From NCBI GenBank assembly GCA_016235815.1, contig JACRIM010000057.1:1-52945 (forward strand): a stretch of DNA of 52,945 bases, in the 5' to 3' direction. The stretch's first letter is position 1, and the number at the start of each line of letters is the position of its first letter. Shown here piece after piece: positions 9,384-17,186 of the stretch. This DNA comes from Planctomycetota bacterium (lineage in GTDB: Bacteria > Planctomycetota > Phycisphaerae > UBA1845 > UTPLA1). The notes under the pieces were generated by a model. It was not told where the DNA came from. It saw only the letters and a list, made by a program, of their open reading frames with translations, and ran no database searches. Both the position numbers and the translations under genes were made by a program.

Positions 9384-10102
9384 GTCGTGGCCTCCTGTGT
9401 TTCGCGTGTCCGCCGCGCCGCCAATTGGTGCCCTTCGACGAGCCTGCCTTTCTCCAGATGAAGTGTGTGCCTTGCGTAAGCGGCACACTTTGAATCGTGT
9501 GTCACCATCAGCAAGGTTCGACCGTGTTCACGATTGAGGCGGGTCAAAAGTTGCATGATGGCCGCGGCGGAATCGGCGTCGAGATCGCCCGTCGGTTCGT
9601 CAGCCACAATGATCTTGGGATTCGTGACAATGGCCCGCGCGATGGCGACGCGCTGCTCCTGCCCGCCTGAAAGCTGTCGGGGGAAGTGGTCGTGACGGTC
9701 CGCGACGCCGACCAACTCCAGTGCGGCCGCGACACGCGCATGACGTTCCGTGGCGGAGAGTCGATGGAGCAGCAAGGGCAATTCGACGTTTTCGTAAGCG
9801 GTGAGCACCGATACAAGGTTGTAAAGCTGAAAAATGTAGCCGATGTTGTCACTACGCCAGTCGGCCAACCTGGATTTCGAGAGTGGGGAGATATCAAAGT
9901 CGGCGATGCGGAGGGTGCCTCCGGTGGGTTGATCGATTCCGGCGATGAGGTTTAGCAAGGTCGTCTTTCCACTGCCGGATGGTCCCATCAGGGCAAGGAA
10001 ATCTCCGGCGTCCACGTCAAGATCGAGTTCTTGCAGGGGCGTGATGGTGGAGTCCCCCTTTTGGTAGGACTTAGTCAGGCGGCGGCATTCGATGAACGTC
10101 AT
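9380..10102 (-). CDS. ABC transporter ATPase, MacB/LolD family
   Basis: Nucleotide-binding subunit of about 240 residues. Walker A GPSGSGKTT, Q-loop FQLYNLV, signature LSGGQEQRVAIARA, Walker B IIVADEPTGDLD and the switch histidine in MVTHD are all present and in order. The D-loop and DEPTGDLD form match the MacB/LolD/FtsE group, which works with FtsX-like permeases. Two starts are possible, ATG 10108 and ATG 10102; AAGGA lies 9 bases before the latter, which is used. It follows the adaptor gene by about a dozen bases and overlaps the next permease by 4 bases, so these genes form one operon. Confidence 0.93.
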   Translation of the reverse strand: MTFIECRRLTKSYQKGDSTITPLQELDLDVDAGDFLALMGPSGSGKTTLLNLIAGIDQPTGGTLRIADFDISPLSKSRLADWRSDNIGYIFQLYNLVSVLTAYENVELPLLLHRLSATERHARVAAALELVGVADRHDHFPRQLSGGQEQRVAIARAIVTNPKIIVADEPTGDLDADSAAAIMQLLTRLNREHGRTLLMVTHDSKCAAYARHTLHLEKGRLVEGHQLAARRTRETQEATT

Positions 10103-10114
10103 GGTCATTCTTCC

Positions 10115-11521
10115 TTACGGGTTGTCCAGGCTCTGTGCTTTCTCACCAAGCACTCGGATTCCAACGCCCGGCTTAAGGGCGGTCGGCGGGTCCACGATGA
10201 TCCGGTCACCCGGTTGAAGGCCGTCGGTTATCTCGATCAAGCCGTTCGGCGCGGCGCCGCCCAACAAGACCTCGCGCATCGCGGCTACGGGGCCGGACGA
10301 TCGATGAGAGCGATCGACGATCCAGGCTTTCCCGCGCTCATTTGTCACACTGATAATCGCGTTGCGCGGCGCGAGAAGATGAAACGAGCCGGATCGATGC
10401 GCTCCCGGTTGCGACCCGGCCGATCCGGGCGACGTCGAGAGAAAGCGGACACGACACAGCATTTCCGGTTTCAGCGTCGGCACCGGCTGCCGGATCGCGA
10501 CCTTGACCTGCACCGTGTTGCGCTGGATGTTCGCCTCATGCACCAATCGCGTGACTTCGCCTTGAAACGTCGTCTCGGATATCGCTTCGGTCAGCACGTC
10601 GGCCCGCGTTCCGACACCGATTTTCGCGCAGTCCGACAAGGGAACGTCCACGCGGACTTGCAGCTTTTGTGGGTCGTAGAGTCGGGCCACGGCGCCCATT
10701 CGTTCACCCGATGAGATATTCGACATGGAAATGCGTGTGCCCGGCTCCACCAACCGGTTCATGACGACACCGTTTACGGGCGAAACGATCTCCATGCGAC
10801 TGAGCGTCAACTTCGCCTGGTCACAAATCACCCTGTGTTGCAGAAGCTTTGCCTCAAAGAAGTTCACTTGCGCCTCGGCTTCTTCACGGTCCCGCGTGGC
10901 GCTGGCCCATTCAATGTCCGGCGCGTTCTGGCTTTGGTGCAGGCGAAGCAGTCTGTCGTAATTGACTCGTTGGTAGTCACTGGCGGCTCTCGCCCGCCGA
11001 AGCTCCGCCTCCGTCGCCGCAAGCTCCGCCGCGGCGGCGTTCGCCGCCAACGCCGCGTCAGCGGCCACCATTCGTGCAACCACGTCACCCGCGGCCACAC
11101 GCTGCCCCTCGACGATCAAGACTTCACTGATTACACCTTCCGCCAATGCCGGCACGGTGATCGGGAATGGATCGGCCTCGATCCACCCGGGGGCTTGAGC
11201 AATGACGGCAGCCCCCCCGCCATCAGGCGCTCCAGAAGAGGTCGAGGGCGATCCCGCTGGCTCGTCCGCCGACACCGGCTTGGCGACCACCGGCACCACC
11301 CAAACGTCAATCTCGGATCGAAACGTCGCCCTGGCTGCATACGTCAGCAGCGCAACGGTGAAAGAAATCAACAACAGCGGCAGGAAATAACGAGTTTTCC
11401 AGTGACGGAGTGGAGGTGACATAAGAACTGAATGCGCTGGCGTGGTATGCGCGCCTGCGAGGGCGCTCAATCCTCCGTACTCAACACCTGCGTCAGGCAT
11501 TTCGTTGCTCACACGTTTCAT
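10115..11521 (-). CDS. HlyD/MacA-type periplasmic adaptor of the ABC exporter
   Basis: A 468-residue membrane-fusion protein. It has one N-terminal transmembrane helix (residues about 40-60), a biotinyl-lipoyl half (VPALAEGVISEVLIVEGQRVAAGDVVARM), an alpha-helical hairpin rich in Ala/Glu/Arg (about 170-250), the second lipoyl half (IVSPVNGVVMNRLVEPGTRIS) and beta-barrel and membrane-proximal domains. It would link the inner-membrane ATPase/permeases to an outer-membrane factor, which is not encoded in this window. A GGAG element 5 bases before the ATG at 11521 supports this start over the frame opening at 11569. It is followed closely by the ATPase gene. Confidence 0.88.
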   Translation of the reverse strand: MKRVSNEMPDAGVEYGGLSALAGAHTTPAHSVLMSPPLRHWKTRYFLPLLLISFTVALLTYAARATFRSEIDVWVVPVVAKPVSADEPAGSPSTSSGAPDGGGAAVIAQAPGWIEADPFPITVPALAEGVISEVLIVEGQRVAAGDVVARMVAADAALAANAAAAELAATEAELRRARAASDYQRVNYDRLLRLHQSQNAPDIEWASATRDREEAEAQVNFFEAKLLQHRVICDQAKLTLSRMEIVSPVNGVVMNRLVEPGTRISMSNISSGERMGAVARLYDPQKLQVRVDVPLSDCAKIGVGTRADVLTEAISETTFQGEVTRLVHEANIQRNTVQVKVAIRQPVPTLKPEMLCRVRFLSTSPGSAGSQPGAHRSGSFHLLAPRNAIISVTNERGKAWIVDRSHRSSGPVAAMREVLLGGAAPNGLIEITDGLQPGDRIIVDPPTALKPGVGIRVLGEKAQSLDNP

Positions 11522-11753
11522 TTGTGCTCCAAATACTCGGGACCATGAATGATCCGACTCATTGGGCAAGCGAACCAGAATCCGGCTTCACAAGGGATTG
11601 GGTGTTTCCGGCAAGGGCTTGCGCCGCTCAGCACAGCGCGTTAGGCGTGGTCGACCGGGCTTTGGCAGCCTGTCCGAAACGATTCGGGAAACGGCCGAAA
11701 CTTACGCGCAGACGCACGGGCCGGGAGGGAGGCGCGCAGCAGAATTGCGTAAA

Positions 11754-12104
11754 TCAAATCAGAAGGGGTAAAGCAGTGTGGCAGGTGATACCACATGGCT
11801 GGGGCGTTGGGTGGCCCCAAACATTTGCAAGAATTGAAAAACAAGGAATGGTGGCAGGCTCAAGAAAGAGCGCGTCACCGGCATCACCGAAAAGCTCCAT
11901 CTGCTTACCGGCCGGGGGCGCAACAAAATTACCGCAAAAGCAGCCCATTTGAGAGCACGGTTGGCTCGGCTTTTGCGTCGGCGAATCGCTCTCTTTGTGG
12001 CAGCATGAGCTGCTACGGGTCGGGTTTGCACCGGCCAATCCCGTGCAAATCAACGGGCAGACCAGCGCTTGGCACACCAACAGGATCGAGAGCCATCGTC
12101 GCAT
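11754..12104 (-). CDS. Small Cys-rich secreted protein, first gene of the exporter cassette
   Basis: A 116-residue protein with a signal peptide (residues about 1-26, SILLVCQALVCPLICTGLAGA) and a mature part rich in Cys and His: CCHK, then QPC, then MGCFCG, and later PCF and PCGITCH. This composition suggests metal chelation. I recall similar small CC-H/C-F-C proteins at the head of planctomycete metal-efflux operons, but no search was run. No SD is visible, yet a near-consensus promoter ends just before the ATG (see 12114-12141), so translation may be leaderless. A 232-base gap separates it from the HlyD gene. Confidence 0.6.
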   Translation of the reverse strand: MRRWLSILLVCQALVCPLICTGLAGANPTRSSSCCHKESDSPTQKPSQPCSQMGCFCGNFVAPPAGKQMELFGDAGDALFLEPATIPCFSILANVWGHPTPQPCGITCHTALPLLI

Positions 12105-12124
12105 AACATCATTAGTATAGTTAT
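12103..12124 (-). promoter_or_regulatory. Imperfect palindrome ATAAC-N12-GTTAT, candidate operator
   Basis: A 22-base inverted repeat with 5-base perfect arms that covers the -10 box and the start codon of the Cys-rich gene. Arm sequence, spacing and position resemble SmtB/ArsR-type metalloregulator operators. No regulator gene is adjacent, so this is an inference. Confidence 0.35.
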
Positions 12125-12141
12125 TGGGAGGATGGAGTCAA
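12114..12141 (-). promoter_or_regulatory. Sigma-70-type promoter for the Cys-rich/exporter cassette
   Basis: On the minus strand TTGACT (12141-12136), a 16-base spacer, then TATACT (12119-12114). Five of six bases match consensus in both boxes. The predicted start of transcription is within about 3 bases of the ATG at 12104, implying a leaderless mRNA. Confidence 0.6.
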
Positions 12142-12320
12142 GCTGGCCCCCTTATAACGGGACTTTCAGTAGCTCCAGGAGTGCCCACAGGCTTTCATGA
12201 AGGTCGCGGGTGGGGCCGGTGCGGTTCCGGGCGAAACCATTCGAAAAAGAGCGATTATATGGGTGCCTCCACCGAAACTTGCGGCGATAACGGAACCTTT
12301 TTAGCATCTCCTGTCGTTGT

Positions 12321-12394
12321 GTCCCCGTAGCCCAATTGGATAGAGCGTCGGCCTCCGAAGCCGAAGGTTGCAGGTTCGAGCCCTGCCGGGGACG
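12321..12394 (+). tRNA. tRNA-Arg (anticodon CCG)
   Basis: Cloverleaf reads cleanly: acceptor GTCCCCG/CGGGGAC, D-arm GCCC...GAGC, anticodon stem TCGGC/GCCGA around loop CTCCGAA (anticodon CCG), T-arm GCAGG-TTCGAGC-CCTGC, discriminator G at 12394. CCA is not encoded. It decodes CGG arginine codons. Confidence 0.95.
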
Positions 12395-12444
12395 TTAGTT
12401 GGAGAATGCCACGAAGACAGGCGGGGGCCGGGAGCTGATGCGAT

Positions 12445-12810
12445 ATGAACTCCTCACGACTCCTCATCAACGATTACGCCGGCGTCACCGTCGTCACCTT
12501 CACCGACAGCTCCATCCTCGAAGCGTCGGCCATTGATTCCATCGCCAAAGATCTCTACCACCTTGTCGATGCCCAGGCCAAATTGAAGGTCATCCTCGAC
12601 TTCAGCAAGGTCAAGAGCATGTCCAGCCAGGGCCTCGGCATGTTGATTAACATGAACAAGAAACTCACCGCCATCAAAGGCAGCCTCGCCCTCTGCGGCG
12701 TCCGACCCGAAATCAAGAAACTGTTCGCCCTCACCGGCCTCGAAAAAGAGTTCAAATTCCACGCCGACGACCGCGCCGCCCTCGGCGCGTGGAAGGTGAA
12801 TGTGAATTGA
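12445..12810 (+). CDS. STAS-domain protein (anti-sigma-factor antagonist type)
   Basis: A 121-residue single STAS domain. Strand-helix order and the conserved loop with candidate phospho-acceptor serines (VKSMSSQGLGMLI, where SpoIIAA has its phosphoserine) are visible. Members bind an anti-sigma kinase (RsbW/SpoIIAB type) and release a sigma factor when unphosphorylated. No kinase or phosphatase partner lies nearby. A close paralogue sits at 32961-33326 and shares YAGVTVVTF.DSSIL and KDLYHL. A GGGAG element lies about 10 bases before the ATG. It begins 50 bases after tRNA-Arg. Confidence 0.88.
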   Translation: MNSSRLLINDYAGVTVVTFTDSSILEASAIDSIAKDLYHLVDAQAKLKVILDFSKVKSMSSQGLGMLINMNKKLTAIKGSLALCGVRPEIKKLFALTGLEKEFKFHADDRAALGAWKVNVN

Positions 12811-12815
12811 GGTCT

Positions 12816-12844
12816 TTGTTCCCCCTGCACTCATATGCTATAAT
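12816..12844 (+). promoter_or_regulatory. Promoter of the nucleotidyltransferase gene
   Basis: TATAAT at 12839-12844, a perfect -10 box, with a weak TTGTTC at 12816-12821 (17-base spacer). The ATG at 12851 is only 6 bases after the -10 box and has no SD, so the transcript should start at or next to the start codon. Confidence 0.5.
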
Positions 12845-12850
12845 TGCGAC

Positions 12851-13444
12851 ATGTCGACGACGTTAGTTCCAGATTTTGAAAGAGCTTTCATGGCCATGGA
12901 ACGAGTCGAGCAATTGCTGCGCCGAGTCGCTGATGCCCTTGATGCCGCGTCCATCCAATATGCAATCGTTGGTGGAAATGCCGTTGCAGCCTGGGTAGCA
13001 ACGAAAGATCCTGACGCAGTTCGTGCCACGAAGGACGTTGATATTCTTCTTGATCGTGGGGAGCTTTTCAAAGCGACGCGAGCGCTGCTTTCCATCGACA
13101 TGATTCACGCAGAGGTTCTTGGCGTCACCATGTTTGTGGATCGCAAAGACCCAAGCCCGAAGCGTGGAGTTCATGTGGTCATTGCGGGGGAGAGAATCCG
13201 TGCCCACTATTCACACGCGGCTCCGTCTCCGGCATCGGCGATTCGCTCAAAATCAGGATTTCTCGTTATTGACCTGGTTTCACTCGTTACGATGAAGCTC
13301 CAGAGCTTTCGCGATGTTGATCGGACGCATATCCGCGACATGCTCGGAGTTGAACTCATCACCGAAGACGTTCGCCGCGCGCTTCCCACCGACATGCTCG
13401 CTCGACTTCACCAGATCGAAGCGACCCCCGAAGATACGCATTAG
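12851..13444 (+). CDS. Nucleotidyltransferase-fold protein (AbiEii/MNT-like)
   Basis: A 197-residue protein with the minimal nucleotidyltransferase signature: a GGNAVAAW helix-turn where the family has GG[S/N], then ATKDVDILLD carrying the paired metal-binding aspartates. This group includes AbiEii toxins of type IV toxin-antitoxin pairs and many lone proteins. No antitoxin-like gene (AbiEi) is adjacent, so it is either a solitary protein or an unusual system. The gene seems leaderless. Its last 4 bases overlap the end of the convergent rlmN-like gene. Confidence 0.72.
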   Translation: MSTTLVPDFERAFMAMERVEQLLRRVADALDAASIQYAIVGGNAVAAWVATKDPDAVRATKDVDILLDRGELFKATRALLSIDMIHAEVLGVTMFVDRKDPSPKRGVHVVIAGERIRAHYSHAAPSPASAIRSKSGFLVIDLVSLVTMKLQSFRDVDRTHIRDMLGVELITEDVRRALPTDMLARLHQIEATPEDTH

Positions 13445-14346
13445 CTCGTCGCACCCCGCCGCAGCGCCAGATTCCCCAACTGCCCACAGGCCGCCATCGC
13501 CGATTGGCCCTTGGGCCATCGCCGAAACGCGAGCTGGCCCGACTGCATCAGGATCGTCTGGAACTCGTCCGACGCCGCCTCCGTCGGGGCCTCATACGGC
13601 GAGTTCTCGCGCGGGTTATACGGAATCAGGTTAACGCACGTCGACAAGCCTGCGAGATACTCGGCGAGCTGCCGCGCATGCTCGGGCTGGTCGTTCACGC
13701 CCTTGATCAACACATACTCAATCAGCACATGCCCCCCCGCCCGCACCGGGTACGACGCGATCGCCTCGCGCAACATGGCCATCGGCTCAACGCGATTGAT
13801 CGGCATGATCTGCGAGCGAATCTCGTCGTTCGGCGCGTTCAGCGACACGGCCAGGTTCAGCCGCCGCCAGCCGAGCGCGGCGAGTTTGCGAATCCCCTCG
13901 CACCGCCCCACCGTCGACACGGTCACGCGACGCCGCGGGATCTGATTGGCGTTGTCATCGTGCAGCCGCCGGATGGACTCGATGACATTGTCGAGGTTGT
14001 CCATCGGCTCGCCCATGCCCATGAAGACGAGATTGCGAACGGTCGCGCCAAAATGTTCTCGCGCCGCGCGGACCTGGCCGATGATTTCCTCAACGCTGAG
14101 GTTCCGCAGCAGGCCCATCTGCGCTGTCTGGCAAAAGGTGCATCCGCGGGCGCAGCCGATCTGCGAGGAAACGCAGAGCGTTCGCCAGGTGTTGTCCCGC
14201 GCCCCCATCGGGATGATGACGGATTCGATCTCGTAGCCGTCGTGCGTGCGCTGGCAGAACTTGACCACGTCGCCATCGGCCTGCGTGCGGCTGACAGGCA
14301 GGAACTCGGCGACGGGTTCGGCGGCGATGGTGAGCAGCGCGGACAT
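13441..14346 (-). CDS. rlmN: RlmN-type radical-SAM 23S rRNA (A2503-C2) methyltransferase, short form
   Basis: Radical-SAM enzyme that methylates C2 of A2503 in 23S rRNA (and A37 in some tRNAs). The 4Fe-4S ligand motif CARGCTFCQTAQMG, the SAM-binding GMGEPMDN, and the C-terminal catalytic Cys in MAACGQLG are intact. At 301 residues it is about 50-80 residues shorter than typical RlmN; the N-terminal helical accessory domain is missing and the protein starts almost at the barrel. No SD is seen; a TATCAT lies 9 bases before the ATG. It may be a lineage-specific short RlmN or a relative with another target. Confidence 0.85.
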   Translation of the reverse strand: MSALLTIAAEPVAEFLPVSRTQADGDVVKFCQRTHDGYEIESVIIPMGARDNTWRTLCVSSQIGCARGCTFCQTAQMGLLRNLSVEEIIGQVRAAREHFGATVRNLVFMGMGEPMDNLDNVIESIRRLHDDNANQIPRRRVTVSTVGRCEGIRKLAALGWRRLNLAVSLNAPNDEIRSQIMPINRVEPMAMLREAIASYPVRAGGHVLIEYVLIKGVNDQPEHARQLAEYLAGLSTCVNLIPYNPRENSPYEAPTEAASDEFQTILMQSGQLAFRRWPKGQSAMAACGQLGNLALRRGATS

Positions 14347-14620
14347 TGTGCGCCCATGATACCACGCGCGGCGTTGCCACCGGTATTAACCGAGCCGCGA
14401 CCGTGAGGGAGCGGGTTCGACACGCCGATTTGAACTCCGCAGAATCGTCATCCACATTCATGATTCCCCACGGCGACGACGGCCCGCGCGATGGCGCTGG
14501 GTGCAATAACAACGCGGCATTGGGTGCCCCAATCGGCCCCGGCGGGCACCGCGATTCTTGACGCCGACCGGACCGGCGGATATGAATACACGAGGCCAAT
14601 CGAAGCGATTGCCTACGTTC

Positions 14621-14694
14621 GGCCGCGTGCCCGAGTGGACTAAGGGAGCGGATTGCAAATCCGTAATTCGTCGGTTCGAATCCGACCGCGGCCT
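14621..14694 (+). tRNA. tRNA-Cys (anticodon GCA)
   Basis: Acceptor GGCCGCG/CGCGGCC, D-arm CCC...GGG, anticodon stem GCGGA/TCCGT with loop TTGCAAA (anticodon GCA), T-arm GTCGG-TTCGAAT-CCGAC, discriminator T. CCA is not encoded. It marks the left side of the repeat-rich stretch and AT-richer island that follow. Confidence 0.95.
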
Positions 14695-15504
14695 GTTTCC
14701 CGTGTTATGGTGGGTTCGTCAATTCGGCGGGGAGCGGGTGCGCGCGGTCATGTCGGTGCCCTTCTGCTCGCGGAGTGCGAGAAAAAAATACCCCCCGCAA
14801 AAAAGTGCAAATGCCCGCAAAAGGCCGCAAAAAGTCTTGAGTCTTGAGTCCTGAGTCTTGAGTCCTGATGCTTGAGGTGCATCGGTGGTGTAACGCTCGG
14901 ATAGCATTGGCGCTCGTTGGTTCATGGCGTCGCGCGCTCTTTTCTCCAGACGCCTATCAATCTTGTTCGGTGTTTCAGGCGGTCCTTTGTTTTTCGCGTG
15001 GGAATGGGGGTTGGGGATTTGTAACATTTTTAGAAAGTCCTGAGACCTGAGGTTGTGAGACTTGAGGCGCAGGCAATTATGAATTGCGGCAGTTTGTCTG
15101 ATGATCGCGATGGCGCTGGCGCCAACGGCGTTTCCCAGTTTCCGCAATGAAAAAGAACTGGGATTAAGTGGGACAAAGTGGGACGGCGTGGGACGGGGGT
15201 GCCTGAAACGTCCCGCCTCGGCGGGTGAACTGCAAATCGAAACTTCGAAAAGTCGAAACAGGGGGAGGCGGCAGGATGTCAAAGAGCAGGCGCGGAGTGG
15301 GCGCGGCCGCAAGAGGTTGGTTCTTGCGGCTTCTAACCTTATTGGAGTCTGACTATCAATCTTGCTCAGTGTTTCGGACCTGGTGCGGCTTGTGGCAGGT
15401 CGAATAGTGGGCGAGGAGCACAAGTCAGGACAGTTAGATCGGAATACCAAAGATTTGACATGGACGATTAATCGTAAGCAACATCATAAATAGTTTGCGG
15501 TTTC
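14695..15504. other. Gene-free, repeat-rich stretch
   Basis: No credible gene in 810 bases. It holds several CCGCAAAA-like runs (14788-14833), a 7-base tandem repeat (14834-14875), two copies of a 23-base sequence starting CTATCAATCTTG (14955-14977 and 15353-15375, two mismatches), and three GTGGGAC units at 10-base spacing near 15165-15195. Open frames here are compositional artefacts built from these repeats. It forms the left edge of the 15.5-18.4 kb island. Confidence 0.6.
14834..14875 (+). repeat. Tandem 7-base repeat GTCYTGA x5-6
   Basis: Units GTCTTGA, GTCTTGA, GTCCTGA, GTCTTGA, GTCCTGA and a degenerate TGCTTGA run head to tail. Further degenerate units (CCTGAGACCTGAGG) occur near 15037-15065. 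Slippage could make copy number vary between strains. Confidence 0.85.
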
Positions 15505-16887
15505 TCATAACGCGCACTGACCCTTGCGAACACACCGAAACTTCGTGCAGCGAGGACAGCCGACCTTGTATTTATCCACAACGATCTGACTGACAGAATT
15601 CATGATCTCTTCATTGCCAGCAGCTTTTGTAATGCTTCTCCTTACAGCTTGGGCAAATACGACAGACCAACTGAGGACATCTGCGACTTCCTCAGATAGC
15701 GCAAGTAGAGCACTATCCCGATGTGTGCGTGCGCGCTCAAGCTTCTGCAGTGCGCCCACGAACTCGCCTTGTTCTTCATTCAGCCTCTCAATCAATTGAG
15801 TAAGTGACAGACTCCAATTCATTGGGTAGACGTCGCATATCTCGAGCGCCCATGAATCGAGTGTAAATGGGCCGTATTCTGCTGGAAGTCGTCTCGCCAA
15901 CTGTAGCATTCCGATTTGATCATATGGTGGATGTTCCGACCCTGGTCGTGCGGTCGCCATTTTGCAGGGCTTGAGGCCACAATACGCGCAACACGCCGGA
16001 AACTTGTTGATTGCTTCTCGCTCAGCAAAAAGGCCAGCAACTGTGCAAGTGCGCAGCAGTATCTCGATGTATCGGGAAAGTGCTGTTGGGAAGTCGCCGA
16101 TAGTTCGACGTTTTCGACTCATGAAGTCGCCGCCAGCCTCAGCCAACGCTGCGCCAAAGCGTGACAATGGTGGAGTACGCTCCCCACTCTTGTCGCAATA
16201 TACATATTCCAGCCATTTCTGGATATCGGTTATCGATGAATTCTGTTCGAGCGGCGCCTGTTCTTGTAGATTGGAGACTACTTCGGGGAAGAGTAGAGGC
16301 TGCTCTTCGCGGACGGCGCGGTTCCGGTTCTCGACCTTCTGAATTTGCCAAATGCTCCATTTGTGGAAAATCTGTTGAAGTGCATCTCGCGCGTCGTGAA
16401 AGCGCTCAATCCATGGAATCGCCGGCTTTCCATCATGCGTTGTATGCATCAATCGTTCGATCATCTCCAAAACGCGAACATCGGTCGAATACTTAGCTGT
16501 CTTGGCTTGCACTTGACGATCTTCAGGAGATAGGTGTTTCCAATTATCGTGGTAAGATTTTGCCTCGGTCTTGACTGCATCGCGAACTAATAAGAGCGTT
16601 GGCTTTCCCTTTCGACGAGCCGACCAGAACTCGACTTCAGAAATCGAGATACCACTGGGGTGCTGAAGACCGAAACGTGTGCCAATGATCCAAACTAAAT
16701 AATCGGCGGCGGCGGCATTCTCTTCACAAGCTGACATTGCATTGTCAGAGGCAGTCGAGTCGATGGTTTCGTGGAACCAGATTGGAGCAACGCCATTTGA
16801 TCGAAGCTTTTCGGAGAGATGAATTGCCAAGTCAAAAAACTCATCAGTGCATGCCAAGAAGACCCTTTTTCCGGCGAGTATTGACAT
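15505..16887 (-). CDS. DUF4062 - MazG-like fusion, candidate conflict-system protein
   Basis: About 460 residues in three parts. Residues 1-110 fit DUF4062, a TIR-like Rossmann domain: GKRVFLAC at the first strand, LVWIIGTRFGLQHP, then ISEVEFWSARRKGKPTLLLVRD. The middle is unassigned. The last ~160 residues hold a Cys cluster (CCAYCGLKPC) and a MazG-like helical NTP-pyrophosphohydrolase signature: EEQGEF, then SEEVADVLSW, the ExxE and ExxD metal motifs. It ends with CPRCTKFRCVRKGQC. DUF4062 is known from STAND-type immune proteins; MazG enzymes destroy (d)NTPs or alarmones. Start uncertain: ATG 16887 has TATGAT 7 bases upstream; the frame opens at 16908. Codon use is AT-richer than its neighbours. 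Confidence 0.7.
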   Translation of the reverse strand: MSILAGKRVFLACTDEFFDLAIHLSEKLRSNGVAPIWFHETIDSTASDNAMSACEENAAAADYLVWIIGTRFGLQHPSGISISEVEFWSARRKGKPTLLLVRDAVKTEAKSYHDNWKHLSPEDRQVQAKTAKYSTDVRVLEMIERLMHTTHDGKPAIPWIERFHDARDALQQIFHKWSIWQIQKVENRNRAVREEQPLLFPEVVSNLQEQAPLEQNSSITDIQKWLEYVYCDKSGERTPPLSRFGAALAEAGGDFMSRKRRTIGDFPTALSRYIEILLRTCTVAGLFAEREAINKFPACCAYCGLKPCKMATARPGSEHPPYDQIGMLQLARRLPAEYGPFTLDSWALEICDVYPMNWSLSLTQLIERLNEEQGEFVGALQKLERARTHRDSALLALSEEVADVLSWSVVFAQAVRRSITKAAGNEEIMNSVSQIVVDKYKVGCPRCTKFRCVRKGQCAL

Positions 16888-17186
16888 ACGTATTATCATA
16901 CATGACACAGAGCCTATTCATAAAATATATTTTGGGTCAATACATTTAGCACGATAGGTTTCAAGGTTTTGATTGAATTTCGATTGCGCGCGAAAGCGAT
17001 ATCCCGATTATTGGACGTTGCCCGAATGTGAGGTACGTGGAGTGACTAATCGGAGTAAACCTGGGTAGATGGATCAAGCACTACCCCGAGGGATATCCTT
17101 GCCCAGTTTCACCCGGTGTAGTGTAGAATCGTCGCGAATTCACTCGCATTCGAATCGGGATCGTCAACTAGAAGGGAACGTCAGAA
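16888..17186. other. AT-rich divergent intergenic region
   Basis: About 300 bases between the DUF4062-MazG gene (leftward) and the wHTH/HEPN operon (rightward). It is clearly AT-richer than the rest of the window near 16910-16980. A possible rightward promoter is TTGCCC (17099-17104), 19-base spacer, TAGAAT (17124-17129). A leftward TATGAT lies just before 16887. No gene is seen. Confidence 0.4.

Noticed and set aside
14719-15450. Long minus-strand open frame of 243 codons
   Set aside because: It is built from the tandem repeats and low-complexity sequence, has no SD and no motif, and its product looks like translated repeats.
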